Below are positions 7,659 to 16,697 of a stretch of DNA of 64,000 nucleotides, one piece after another. Both the position numbers and the translations under genes were made by a program. The DNA is from Pseudoalteromonas xiamenensis (GTDB taxonomy: Bacteria > Pseudomonadota > Gammaproteobacteria > Enterobacterales > Alteromonadaceae): the NCBI RefSeq assembly GCF_030994125.1, contig NZ_CP099918.1, positions 248,001-312,000 on the forward strand, in the 5' to 3' direction. The notes under the pieces are model-generated. The model saw nothing but the letters and a program-made list of their open reading frames with translations. It did not search any database and had not been told where the DNA came from. Numbering within the stretch: position 1 is the first letter of the stretch; each line of letters begins with the position of its first letter.

Positions 7659-9088
7659 TATTTCTCTCCTTGTGATTTTACATAAGCCATAGCAGCCGCT
7701 TTGTCTTTTTCTTGCGACCAGAAGAATATATTTTGAAATGCATGGCTAATATTAAGATTCGTTGCCGGCAAAGGTTTTAAACCTGACTTTGGTGCAAACG
7801 CTTGTTCCGTGTTGTGACAACGGAAACAGTTGTTCATGGCCGTAGCCGACTGCGTGTATGTTTCAATCGTGCTGTTTGAGAGGCGCAAAGAGCCGGTCAA
7901 ATACTCATCCGTGGCAAAATTAAGTCCTGGCGCTAAAGGTGACTCTAATGGGTTATTGGTTACTGCACCGTTATTTATCCAAATTGCGCCAACTTCAAAA
8001 TAGTTTTTCAAGTAACTGAGTTGCTTGGGTAAGTTTTCCCAAACACTGTCATTTAGCGACTTAATGTTGTCGGTGTTAGATTGCTTTTGGCCTGCTTGAT
8101 TGCCATAAGCGTAACGGCGGCACACTTGAGTAATTGGCGTGAACTTTTGCGTGTTGTCCTGTACAGCAAGTCCACTCACACTCGCGTTTTTGTTACAGTT
8201 TCCAAGCTGAGTGCCTTTTTTGTAAAACAAGTAGTCTTTATCTGAAACCACTTGATCAAGTGCCATGCCATCAGGGACATCCGGCGCATTGTTATTAAAT
8301 TCAAACGTGGCCCAAATCATTTCAGGGTGATTGGCGACAATGCCACCAATATGAAAACCCACCAAAGCTAGCGTTTGTGTTTCAACTTTTGTCGGGTCTA
8401 CTTTGATACCACTCGGCGTATTTACAAACTTGGCGATGTCCTTTTTCATTGTAAATAGACCATCCGTTTTTTCACCCGGAGCCACCACTTTCCATGATGC
8501 TTTAAGCTCTAATGCCCCTTTACCATTTTGAATCGGAAACTCAGTGGTTGGGTCCAACGCCAACACATTGGCTGGCTTTGTTAGGTCGCTCCCACCAAGC
8601 TTACCCTGAATAAAATCGGCGAAGGTTTGATTTACATATTGCGAGTAGTAAACCGCACGATTGTTTTGGTCTACCAAAATTCCGTCCGTACCTGCTTGCA
8701 AGTACTCGTCAAGAGACGAACCGTGCTGCTTTTTGCTGGTTCTTGGCATCAAGCCTCGCTGCTCTAGTCCAAGCAATGATTGTGGTGTCGCAAAGTCTAA
8801 GAAACGCGGCTTGCCATTGTCTCCATCCATAAGCCACAAAAACATTTGCCATGACCATTGATGAAAATCGCAGTTTGACGGATCGTTTTGATGAGCAGGA
8901 TCATTTGGGAAAGTCTCGTCATTTGGACGAACCACTCGGCCATCCTTTAACCAACTGGATTCAAAAACACATTGTTCTGTTGAATCCGTTTTATCAGTCG
9001 CGGCCATGCTCACGCCTGAATACATTCCCCCAACCAACAACATCACATATGTAATGCGGTTGAGTACTCGCTTACTTGTCTGTTTCAT
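7658..9088 (-). CDS. Secreted monoheme c-type protein, first gene of the LodA/LodB operon
   Basis: The predicted 476-residue protein has a Sec signal peptide (about residues 1-29, ending VSMAA) and a single c-type heme attachment motif C421-F-R-C424-H425 near the C-terminus. The N-terminal 400 residues hold no domain I can name; there is a FHQWSWQMFLWLM segment (75-87) and conserved-looking FHIGGIVANHPEMIWATFEF (245-264). The start at 9088 is set by AGGAGG just upstream; the open frame extends 35 codons further. It is translationally coupled to the LodA-like gene, so a partnership is likely. My inference is that it is a periplasmic electron acceptor or a structural partner. No second heme motif was found. 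Confidence 0.7.
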   Translation of the reverse strand: MKQTSKRVLNRITYVMLLVGGMYSGVSMAATDKTDSTEQCVFESSWLKDGRVVRPNDETFPNDPAHQNDPSNCDFHQWSWQMFLWLMDGDNGKPRFLDFATPQSLLGLEQRGLMPRTSKKQHGSSLDEYLQAGTDGILVDQNNRAVYYSQYVNQTFADFIQGKLGGSDLTKPANVLALDPTTEFPIQNGKGALELKASWKVVAPGEKTDGLFTMKKDIAKFVNTPSGIKVDPTKVETQTLALVGFHIGGIVANHPEMIWATFEFNNNAPDVPDGMALDQVVSDKDYLFYKKGTQLGNCNKNASVSGLAVQDNTQKFTPITQVCRRYAYGNQAGQKQSNTDNIKSLNDSVWENLPKQLSYLKNYFEVGAIWINNGAVTNNPLESPLAPGLNFATDEYLTGSLRLSNSTIETYTQSATAMNNCFRCHNTEQAFAPKSGLKPLPATNLNISHAFQNIFFWSQEKDKAAAMAYVKSQGEK

Positions 9089-9280
9089 GTCGCCTCCTAG
9101 GCTTACTAGACGGTTGCAGCAAAGTGTTCGCTTGAGATGGGCCCATCGTCTCGCTGAACTCCTTTTGATACACAAAGTTAACAACAAATACACAAATGAA
9201 GTATTACACGCAATTACAGTAATGTTAGGTTGCCGACCTATTTTTGGCGTAAGAGGACATCTCTAAATGGCCAATGCCAG

Positions 9281-9317
9281 TCCCAAAAATGGGATTTCAC
9301 TCATCCCATTTTTGGGA
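9281..9317. promoter_or_regulatory. Paired palindromic operators (putative enhancer for the NtrC-type regulator)
   Basis: Two 14-bp palindromes, TCCCAAAAATGGGA (9281-9294) and its reverse complement TCCCATTTTTGGGA (9304-9317), are centred 23 bp apart. They lie about 70-100 bp upstream of a sigma-54-like promoter, the usual place for activator binding sites. The operon they precede encodes an NtrC-family regulator with a Fis-type DNA-binding domain. The palindromes are seen directly; the assignment to that regulator is inferred. Confidence 0.55.
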
Positions 9318-9381
9318 TCGCCTTGCATAAAAACTACAAACAAAACATAACAAACCTTTGTTTTATAACATCTTAATACAT

Positions 9382-9397
9382 TGGCACATTTCCTGAT
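9382..9397 (+). promoter_or_regulatory. Sigma-54-like -24/-12 promoter
   Basis: TGGCACATTTCCTGAT has the invariant -24 GG (9383-9384) and a G at 9395 exactly 12 bases on, as in TGGCAC-N5-TTGC promoters, but the -12 element reads TGA rather than TGC. It lies 38 bp upstream of the membrane fusion protein start. With an NtrC-type activator encoded in the same operon, sigma-54 dependence is plausible but the weak -12 box leaves doubt. Confidence 0.45.
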
Positions 9398-9435
9398 TTA
9401 ATCATTCCAACATGTAGAATCAGTGGACGTAAGCA

Positions 9436-10692
9436 ATGGATTATTTAAACACAACAACGACAAAAAAATTTCCCACCAAACGTATCGTGATAGTTGGAAG
9501 CCTGCTTGTGACGTTAGTTGCAGGAGTTTGGACTTTGAAGTCACAAATCACTCAAGCGTCGGTCAGCAAAAACAGTGTACTTACCGCTCGCGTCCAACAA
9601 GGTGAATTCACCATCAAAGTCGCGGCACCCGGAGTGTTGGTACCGGAAGACATTCGCTGGGTAGCCAGCAACGTAGAAGGGAAAGTCGAACGTATTTTGA
9701 AAAAGCCAGGAGCCGTTGTTTCGCAAGGTGATTTGATTGTTGAACTGACAAACCCAGAGCTTCAACAAAAGGTAGAAGAACTCAATTGGGAGCGCCAAGC
9801 GCTGAGCGCTGAGCTCAATGCATTAAGTACCGATCAGCAAACACGATTACTCGACATGAAAGCGGCGGTTGCCAAAACCAACATGCAATATGAGCAAGCA
9901 CGGATGCGCTTGAACGCGGAAGAAATCTTGATTAATCAAGGTAATGCTACTGTTTCAAAACTCGATTTTGAAAGCTCAAAATTAACCGTTGCTCAGCTAA
10001 AAGAAACGCTCGATATCGACAATCAACGAACTGAACAATTGCGTAAAAATCTAGCTGCTCAACTTGCAGCACACCAAGCACGCCTATCTAAGCTGGATAA
10101 AACCATTGAACGCGCTGAATTTGAACTAGCTTCGTTGCAAGTGAAAGCCCCTCTAGACGGTGTATTGCAAGCCATGCCTTTGGAACTTGGGCAACGCGTT
10201 TCACTTGGTAGCAATGTGGCGAAATTCGCCAAGGCGGGAGATCTTATTGCTGAACTAAAAGTACCCGAGCTTAAAGCGTCAAACGTTGTCGTAGGGCAGA
10301 AAGTGATCATCGACACGCGATTTAGCGAAATCGAGGGGATAGTTTCCCGTATTGACCCTGCGGTAACGCAAGGCACCGTTCAAGTGGATGTGACATTCAA
10401 TCAGGCACTGCCACCCGAGGCGAGACCAGACTTATCCGTTGACGGTGAAATTGTGATCAATGCTAAAGCGAACGCCCTTTACATTAAGCGCCCTTCCGCA
10501 TCACAAGAAAACCGCACCATGCCAATTTTTAAATTAAATCCAACAGGTTCAATCGCCGAGAAAACCACAGTGACCTTTGGATTAGCATCCAGTACAGAAA
10601 TTGAAATCGTGGCGGGGCTAACAAAAGGCGACACGGTCATTATTTCAGAACAAACACAGCTAGCGCGTCACGAATCAATCACGTTAAACTAA
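9436..10692 (+). CDS. HlyD/MacA-type membrane fusion protein of an ABC efflux system
   Basis: This 418-residue periplasmic adaptor has one N-terminal membrane anchor (about residues 17-37), then the split lipoyl/barrel regions around a coiled coil (about 115-215). Motifs include GEFTIKVAAPGVLVPEDIRWVAS with VERILKKPGAVVSQGDLIVEL for the first lipoyl half and LQVKAPLDGVLQAMPLELGQRVSLGS for the second. Such proteins link an inner-membrane ABC permease to an outer-membrane TolC-like channel. The ATPase starts 18 bases downstream and the permease follows, so this is the first gene of a five-gene operon. No outer-membrane channel gene is nearby, so an external TolC is presumably used. Confidence 0.9.
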   Translation: MDYLNTTTTKKFPTKRIVIVGSLLVTLVAGVWTLKSQITQASVSKNSVLTARVQQGEFTIKVAAPGVLVPEDIRWVASNVEGKVERILKKPGAVVSQGDLIVELTNPELQQKVEELNWERQALSAELNALSTDQQTRLLDMKAAVAKTNMQYEQARMRLNAEEILINQGNATVSKLDFESSKLTVAQLKETLDIDNQRTEQLRKNLAAQLAAHQARLSKLDKTIERAEFELASLQVKAPLDGVLQAMPLELGQRVSLGSNVAKFAKAGDLIAELKVPELKASNVVVGQKVIIDTRFSEIEGIVSRIDPAVTQGTVQVDVTFNQALPPEARPDLSVDGEIVINAKANALYIKRPSASQENRTMPIFKLNPTGSIAEKTTVTFGLASSTEIEIVAGLTKGDTVIISEQTQLARHESITLN

Positions 10693-10710
10693 TTTTAGAG
10701 GGACTACGTC

Positions 10711-11421
10711 ATGAATCATTTGATAGAACTAAACAACATTAAAAAAGTCTTCGTCAGCGATGACGTTGAAACACACGCTCTTACCGACATTCACTTAGTG
10801 ATCAATAAAGGTGAATACGTGTCAATTTCTGGCCCTTCGGGTTGTGGCAAATCGACGTTACTATCCATTCTCGGATTACTCGACACGGCCACTTCAGGGT
10901 TGCACAAGTTAGCCGGTCACATCGTTGGTGACTTAGACAATAAATCAAGAGCGCTTGTACGCAACAAAGAAATTGGATTTATTTTCCAATCCTTTAACTT
11001 AATTAGTGAGTTAACGGTAGTTGAGAACATCGAATTACCATTAACCTACCGCAAAGACATCGACAAGAAAACACGTCGAGCGTTGGCTGAAGCAGCCCTC
11101 AAAAAGGTCGATATGAGTCATCGCTCTACGCACTATCCTTCGCAACTATCCGGTGGTCAACAACAACGTGTTGCCGTTGCTCGTGCGATAGTTGGTGCGC
11201 CATCGCTCATTCTTGCAGATGAACCGACAGGTAACTTGGATTCAAAAAATGCCAAACTGGTGATGGATTTGCTCGATACACTTCACGAAGAAGGTGCAAC
11301 CATTTGTATGGTAACGCACGACCCGCGAGGTGCACAGCGCGCAGAACGGGTAATTGAAGTATTCGATGGTCGCATCATTGCGGATTCTGGTGCTCGTACT
11401 CAAACCACTGACGTGGCGTAG
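10711..11421 (+). CDS. MacB/LolD-type ABC transporter ATPase
   Basis: This 236-residue stand-alone ATPase has Walker A GPSGCGKST, Q-loop FIFQSFNLI, signature LSGGQQQR, Walker B LILADEPTG and switch histidine VTHD, all intact. It matches the LolD/MacB ATPase class that drives mechanotransmission permeases rather than classic import. GGAGG-like spacing and a nine-base gap link it to the permease gene. It powers the efflux or lipid/peptide export unit formed with its neighbours; the cargo is not evident. Confidence 0.95.
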   Translation: MNHLIELNNIKKVFVSDDVETHALTDIHLVINKGEYVSISGPSGCGKSTLLSILGLLDTATSGLHKLAGHIVGDLDNKSRALVRNKEIGFIFQSFNLISELTVVENIELPLTYRKDIDKKTRRALAEAALKKVDMSHRSTHYPSQLSGGQQQRVAVARAIVGAPSLILADEPTGNLDSKNAKLVMDLLDTLHEEGATICMVTHDPRGAQRAERVIEVFDGRIIADSGARTQTTDVA

Positions 11422-11430
11422 GAGGTCTGT

Positions 11431-13845
11431 ATGTTTGATGATATCCGCTATGCCATGAGACGTTTGCTAAAAACGCCTAAATTCAGTGTATTAACAATAT
11501 TTGTTATGACGACAGGCTTAAGCCTTTGCATCTTTATGGTCGGCTTTTTGCAATCAACGTTGCTTGCGCCTCTCCCATTTGAACATGGAGATAAAGTTCG
11601 AAAAGTCACCACTGTTGTCGACGGGGTAATTTATGACGGTCCAACGCTTCGCTTGCATGAGTTTGAAGAACTGCGTGAGAAACAACAAATATTCTCGCAG
11701 ATCGATGCATATAAAATTGCAGGGGTGAACTTAAGCACCAGCGATAAAGTCATGCGCTATGAAACGCATTACGTAACCCCAGCTTTTTTCTCAATGTCGG
11801 ATGGTCATGCAAGTCTTGGTCGCCTGTTTGAGCCAATGGACTTGGAAAAAGGCCACGATAAAGTTGCGGTTCTAAGTTACGTGCTATGGCAAGAATTGTA
11901 TGCTGGTAATGAGCAAATTATTGGGGAAAAACTGCGTATTGATGGCGAAAACTATACCGTCATAGGTGTAACAAGCCAAGGTTACCGCTTTCCAGGCTCC
12001 GCTAAACTCTATTTGCCATTTACTGACACGACGCATGGCGTCAAACGTGAAAATTCACCTTACGTTGCTGTGCATGGTATGCTGCGCGACAATGTAAGTG
12101 ACGCACAAGCGATGACCTTCATTCAGCAATTCTTTTCTGAGTTAAAAGAGCAATACCCTGAACTTAACTCAAACATTCAAGGCTACATTTGGACCTATCA
12201 AGATGAAATGGTGGGTAACGGTGGTGATAGCATTTTAGCAACGATGATGATTTCCGTTGCGCTCATTTTGTTACTCGCTTGTATCAATGTAGGTAATTTG
12301 CTGTTGTCTCGAGCGATTGAGCAGAATAAAGAAATCGCAATTCGCAGTGCGTTAGGTGCGCCTCGTGCGACGCTCATCAAACAAATGATGTGGGAGAGCG
12401 TGATCATCTGCTGTGTTTCAGGACTTTTTTCTATCTTGATTGCTGGATTCACAGTGAACCTAAGCGTGCAATATTTCTCGACTGGTATGCCAATCGAAGC
12501 ACCTTACTACTGGCATGAAAACATGACGTCAGACACATTGTTCGCCGCAATCGCAATTTGTATTGCCACTATTTTTGTTACTGGCTTTTTACCGGCTTGG
12601 CGAGCAAGTAAAACCGACATCAATGCAGTCCTTCGAGACGGGACACGCGGCGCACAAAGTAAAGGTACAGGTCGTTTAAGTAAGATCATCGTTATCTCGG
12701 AAGTTGCCCTTTCATGCGCATTGATTTTAGTCTCTGTGTCTATGGTCAATGCTGTTGGCGAACTTGAAAAAGCGGATTATGGCGTGGCGTCAAAGGGTTA
12801 CCTGACTGCACGTGTAGGGTTAGACCAAAATCGTTATGCTACGAATGAAAGTCGCATTCAATACTATGAGAATCTGAAAGATTTACTGAAACAAGACCCA
12901 ACGGTAACTGGCGTCGCGTATGCTTCTTCTTTACCGCACACGTGGGGTTATTTGACTAACTTTGCTTTAGAGCAGTTTGACTACGGTAAAGAACCGAATT
13001 ATCCATCGGCGAACTTAAACTTGGTTGACACTGACTTCAATGAAACACTAGATCTCACGTTGGTTGAAGGTCGCTGGTTTACACCACAAGACAATGAAAC
13101 ATCCCCTATGGTTGCCGTTGTTTCACAAAACTTTGTGGACAAATATTACCCTAACGAATCACCTATCGGTAAGCGTTTTGTGTGGGTAGATGAAGACAAT
13201 GCGCCTTGGATCACCATTATCGGCGTGTCAGAAAACGTGATATTCGGTCAGCCCGTTGAAGGTAATAAAATACGTAGCTCAGTATTTGTGCCATATCGAC
13301 AAAGCCCACGCCGTAACATGCTGTTGGCAATTACCTCGAACGGCGACCCTGATTTACTCCGCAGCACACTAAACCGCGCAGCCTTACAATTGGACAAAGA
13401 CACGCCAGCGTATTCGGTCAAAGCGGTTGAAGTAGCGATTGCTGAACGTATCGGAGGCATGAATTTTGTTAGCCGCATTTTCTTGAGCTTTGCTATCGCT
13501 TCAATGGTTTTAGCGTTCAGTGGTATTTACGGCGTAATGGCAAACTCTATCGCACAAAAGCGCCAAGAAGTGGGCGTACGCAGAGCGCTCGGCGCGTCCG
13601 ATTTTGATGTACTAAGACATTTTACCATCAAAGGTATGAAACAATTATCGGTAGGTTTACTTGTTGGCTTACCTGCTGGGTTTGGTTTAGTTGCACTCAT
13701 GGCACAAGCTGGCATTGCCTCTGGGTCTACGGCTATTTTCATTGCTGTACCAACGCTTATCTTACTTGTCGTCGCGTGTGCAGTTTATTTCCCTGTAAGA
13801 CATTCTCTCGCCTTTGAACCCGCTGTAGCGCTTCGCGACGAATAA
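11431..13845 (+). CDS. MacB/FtsX-type ABC permease with duplicated permease units
   Basis: The 804-residue membrane protein begins MFDDIRYAMRRLLKTPKFSV and carries two FtsX-type units, each with a large periplasmic MacB-like domain: one membrane helix at about 20-42, three at about 268-390, one at about 418-440, and three at about 685-795. Motifs such as NKEIAIRSALGAPRATLI and KRQEVGVRRALGASDFDVL are the paired coupling-helix regions of duplicated MacB-type permeases. It would couple cytoplasmic ATP hydrolysis to periplasmic movements that push cargo into a TolC-like channel. It is part of the operon with the preceding adaptor and ATPase. The substrate is unknown. Confidence 0.9.
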   Translation: MFDDIRYAMRRLLKTPKFSVLTIFVMTTGLSLCIFMVGFLQSTLLAPLPFEHGDKVRKVTTVVDGVIYDGPTLRLHEFEELREKQQIFSQIDAYKIAGVNLSTSDKVMRYETHYVTPAFFSMSDGHASLGRLFEPMDLEKGHDKVAVLSYVLWQELYAGNEQIIGEKLRIDGENYTVIGVTSQGYRFPGSAKLYLPFTDTTHGVKRENSPYVAVHGMLRDNVSDAQAMTFIQQFFSELKEQYPELNSNIQGYIWTYQDEMVGNGGDSILATMMISVALILLLACINVGNLLLSRAIEQNKEIAIRSALGAPRATLIKQMMWESVIICCVSGLFSILIAGFTVNLSVQYFSTGMPIEAPYYWHENMTSDTLFAAIAICIATIFVTGFLPAWRASKTDINAVLRDGTRGAQSKGTGRLSKIIVISEVALSCALILVSVSMVNAVGELEKADYGVASKGYLTARVGLDQNRYATNESRIQYYENLKDLLKQDPTVTGVAYASSLPHTWGYLTNFALEQFDYGKEPNYPSANLNLVDTDFNETLDLTLVEGRWFTPQDNETSPMVAVVSQNFVDKYYPNESPIGKRFVWVDEDNAPWITIIGVSENVIFGQPVEGNKIRSSVFVPYRQSPRRNMLLAITSNGDPDLLRSTLNRAALQLDKDTPAYSVKAVEVAIAERIGGMNFVSRIFLSFAIASMVLAFSGIYGVMANSIAQKRQEVGVRRALGASDFDVLRHFTIKGMKQLSVGLLVGLPAGFGLVALMAQAGIASGSTAIFIAVPTLILLVVACAVYFPVRHSLAFEPAVALRDE

Positions 13846-13858
13846 GTCTTGCCACTTC

Positions 13859-13890
13859 GTGAGCATTTACCCTTCGGGGTAAATGCTCAC
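13859..13890 (+). terminator. Intra-operon hairpin terminator/attenuator
   Basis: A perfect 14-bp stem (GTGAGCATTTACCC and complement) closes a TTCG tetraloop and is followed by TTTTCACTTTT. It sits between the permease and the regulator genes and probably lowers expression of the regulatory genes relative to the transporter. Confidence 0.8.
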
Positions 13891-13944
13891 TTTTCACTTT
13901 TGTTTGAAAACAGTAAACTAGAGTCAGAATATATAGGGAATACT

Positions 13945-15318
13945 ATGAAGCACGTTCTTGTTTGTGATGACGATCCGAGTATCGTCAGCGCACTACGTTT
14001 ACTCCTAAAAAGCGAAGGGTTTACCGTTGTAACCGCTTCTTCTCCTGCTGAAGCTGAGTTTTTTGTTAAGAGTAAAGAAATCGATTTAGCTTTAATCGAC
14101 CTCAACTATCACCGAGATACGACGTCAGGTGATGAAGGCATTGCCCTCATTAAAGCACTCAAGGAAATTGATTCAGAATTGGCTATTGTCACGATGACAG
14201 GTTGGGCAAGCATCGACATCGCGGTGTCGGTCATGCAAGCTGGCGCCGGTGATTTCATTCAAAAACCTTGGGAAAACGAACGTCTTCTGTCCATTTTAAA
14301 CACGCAGCTTGCACTTCGCGCGAAAAACAAAGAAAACTCATTATTAGAGGCAGAGAATCACGTATTAAAACAATCACTGGAACCGCAAGGTAAAGTAGAA
14401 CTGATCGCACATTCACCAGCCATGAAGACCCTACTTCAACAACTTGCGCCGCTGGCGAATTCGGACCTCAATATTCTCATCACCGGTGAAAATGGAACGG
14501 GTAAAAGCTTACTCGCTGAATACATTCACCATCTCAGTCCTCGTCAACACGCTCGTTTTGTTTCCATTAACATGGGGGCAATAACGGAATCCTTGTTTGA
14601 AAGCGAGATGTTTGGTCACACCAAAGGCGCATACACTGACGCAAAAGAACAACGTGTGGGTCGTTTTGAACTGGCCAACGGCGGCACATTGTTCATGGAC
14701 GAAATTGGTAATATTCCTCTGAACCAGCAAGGTAAATTACTCCGAGTGCTGGAATCCAAACAATTTGAAAAGGTGGGTTCGAGTAAAACTCAGGTTGCCA
14801 ACGTGCGGATTGTAAGTGCAACCAACGCAGACCTCGAGATGATGGTAAGCGATAGAACCTTTCGGCAAGATTTATATTACCGACTCAATACCTTTGTCGT
14901 GACGCTACCGCCTCTGCGAACACGAAGAGACGATATTGTCCCACTTGCAGAACAACAACTAAGAGCAGCTGCAATTCGTCAGCGAAAACCTATTCCTTGC
15001 CTGTCAGAATCGGCAATTAAGGCACTGGAACACTATGATTGGCCAGGTAACATACGTGAGCTATCGCATACCATGGAACGTGCCGCCTTGTTAGCCACGA
15101 CCGAAATCGGTGCAGAGCACCTTATGTTGTCTTCTTCGGCGTCCACACCCGTTCAAAGTACGCGTAGTGACTTTGATGAGCGAACGATGGACGACATTGA
15201 AAAAGAAATTATTACTGCCCGTTTGAATGCGCACAAAGGCAATGCCGTGACCGCCGCAAAATCGCTCGGCCTTAGTCGCAGTGCGTTTTATCGACGTCTC
15301 GAAAAGTTTGAAATATAG
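13945..15318 (+). CDS. NtrC-family response regulator (REC-AAA+-Fis HTH)
   Basis: This 457-residue regulator has a receiver domain with phospho-acceptor Asp52 (ALIDLNY), an AAA+ domain with Walker A GENGTGKS (181-188), Walker B GGTLFMDEIG (246-255), and a C-terminal Fis-type helix-turn-helix (GNAVTAAKSLGLSRSAFYRRL). The sigma-54 contact loop, normally GAFTGA, reads GAYTDA (228-233). ATG 13945 is chosen because it begins the receiver fold (MKHVLVCDDD) and follows AGGGAA; the longer frame from 13849 reads through the terminator hairpin. The cognate kinase starts 12 bases downstream. It likely controls the transporter operon in which it sits through the palindromes at 9281-9317. Confidence 0.92.
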   Translation: MKHVLVCDDDPSIVSALRLLLKSEGFTVVTASSPAEAEFFVKSKEIDLALIDLNYHRDTTSGDEGIALIKALKEIDSELAIVTMTGWASIDIAVSVMQAGAGDFIQKPWENERLLSILNTQLALRAKNKENSLLEAENHVLKQSLEPQGKVELIAHSPAMKTLLQQLAPLANSDLNILITGENGTGKSLLAEYIHHLSPRQHARFVSINMGAITESLFESEMFGHTKGAYTDAKEQRVGRFELANGGTLFMDEIGNIPLNQQGKLLRVLESKQFEKVGSSKTQVANVRIVSATNADLEMMVSDRTFRQDLYYRLNTFVVTLPPLRTRRDDIVPLAEQQLRAAAIRQRKPIPCLSESAIKALEHYDWPGNIRELSHTMERAALLATTEIGAEHLMLSSSASTPVQSTRSDFDERTMDDIEKEIITARLNAHKGNAVTAAKSLGLSRSAFYRRLEKFEI

Positions 15319-15329
15319 ATAGGGGTTAT

Positions 15330-16622
15330 ATGCCATTTGAAAAGCAAATTACGCGCCTGATAGCTTGGTTGTTTATACCCTGTTTTATCATGCTTTGTAG
15401 CGTGCTGTATGTCGCGAAACTAAACCTCTATTTAACTTTGCTGATAATCAGCCTTGTCTTTTTCACTGCGTGTGTGGCTTATCAAATACTGCATAAGAAA
15501 CTGCAAGATCAATTCGTGCAACTGGGCAATATTATCGAAGCACTCAATCAAGGCGACTTTACCCTGCGCGCCAAAAGTCTAGCCACTGATTCCGCCCATT
15601 CGCAGTTACTCCGCGAAATTAATCATCTTGCCGATACGTTGTCATCTCAGCGATTTGAGTTCAAAGAAAGCCAACTTCTACTCGCAAAATTATTGAAAGA
15701 AATTGATGTGGCGATTTTGGCCTGTGATGGTTCAGGTCGAATTACGCTGGCCAATCCAGCCGCGACCAAATTATTTTCACTAAGCGAAAACAGATTAACA
15801 TCCTACAACCTGCACGAACTGGGTCTTGCGCATTTGCTCAACAGCCAATCAAACGCGTTGGTGAGTTTAAATTCTGCACAAGGCGGTCGCTGGCACTTAT
15901 TTAAAGATCAATTCCGCGATAAAGGTGAACAACAAACCCTGTTTATTTTGTCTGACGTGGAAGTTTTATTGAGTCGAGAAGAACAATCTGCGTGGAAAAA
16001 TCTTGTGCGCGTTTTAAGTCATGAAGTCAACAACTCGTTGTCACCGATAGTCTCTATAAGCGCAACACTAAAGAAAATTTCATCCAATGCAGAACTCGAC
16101 TCGGAGCTCAAAGAAGATTTAAACGATGGACTGACGCTTATTGGAGAGCGAGCAAATCGACTACATGGGTTTATCAATGCCTATCGTTCCGTTACGCAGT
16201 TACCCGAACCAAAGGTGGAAACGATTAAACTTGCGCAATTGCTCAATGCACTCGCTGCGCTGCTTCCATATCAAATTGATATACAGAATCGTTTAACCGA
16301 TACATCATTACAAGCCGACCCGAGCCAACTCGAACAATGTTTCATTAATTTATTAAAGAACGCTCACGAAGCAGCCCCAAACAAGCCGATACAAATCAAC
16401 GTGTACACCGAGGCCGGCTATCATCACATCACTATCCAAGACCAAGGTCCTGGCATTCAAAATCAAGCGAATTTATTCGTTCCACTGTTTACAACCAAAC
16501 AAGGTGGAACGGGATTAGGTCTCGTGCTTAGCAAGCAAATAGTGCAGGCCCATGGAGGCCGACTAACCCTTGAAAACACGCAACCAACTGGGTGTAAGGT
16601 AACGGTTAGCCTTCCCAATTAA
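15330..16622 (+). CDS. Membrane sensor histidine kinase, partner of the NtrC-type regulator
   Basis: The 430-residue kinase has two closely spaced membrane helices (about 8-29 and 32-52), a HAMP-like linker, a PAS-like segment (about 120-210, IDVAILACDGSGRITLANPA), a dimerisation/phospho-acceptor box LVRVLSHEVNNSLSPI with His231, and an ATPase domain (INLLKNAHEAAP, DQGPGIQ, GGTGLGLVLSKQIVQAHGG). It has almost no periplasmic loop, so it probably senses a signal within the membrane or cytoplasm, in keeping with kinases that watch the state of an adjacent transporter. It is the last gene of the five-gene operon. Confidence 0.92.
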   Translation: MPFEKQITRLIAWLFIPCFIMLCSVLYVAKLNLYLTLLIISLVFFTACVAYQILHKKLQDQFVQLGNIIEALNQGDFTLRAKSLATDSAHSQLLREINHLADTLSSQRFEFKESQLLLAKLLKEIDVAILACDGSGRITLANPAATKLFSLSENRLTSYNLHELGLAHLLNSQSNALVSLNSAQGGRWHLFKDQFRDKGEQQTLFILSDVEVLLSREEQSAWKNLVRVLSHEVNNSLSPIVSISATLKKISSNAELDSELKEDLNDGLTLIGERANRLHGFINAYRSVTQLPEPKVETIKLAQLLNALAALLPYQIDIQNRLTDTSLQADPSQLEQCFINLLKNAHEAAPNKPIQINVYTEAGYHHITIQDQGPGIQNQANLFVPLFTTKQGGTGLGLVLSKQIVQAHGGRLTLENTQPTGCKVTVSLPN

Positions 16623-16697
16623 ATGGCCGCAGAACGCGTAAGAAAAAGAAAAATCTGAGCGAACCAACCATTAATTGGCATCAAGTAACGTCTCTAT

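Noticed and set aside
9006..9266. Short plus-strand frame in the divergent promoter region
   Set aside because: Overlaps the start of the heme-protein gene; no ribosome site and no sensible composition.
16640..16697. Terminator between kinase and nuclease-like genes
   Set aside because: No convincing stem followed by a T-run was found in this short gap.
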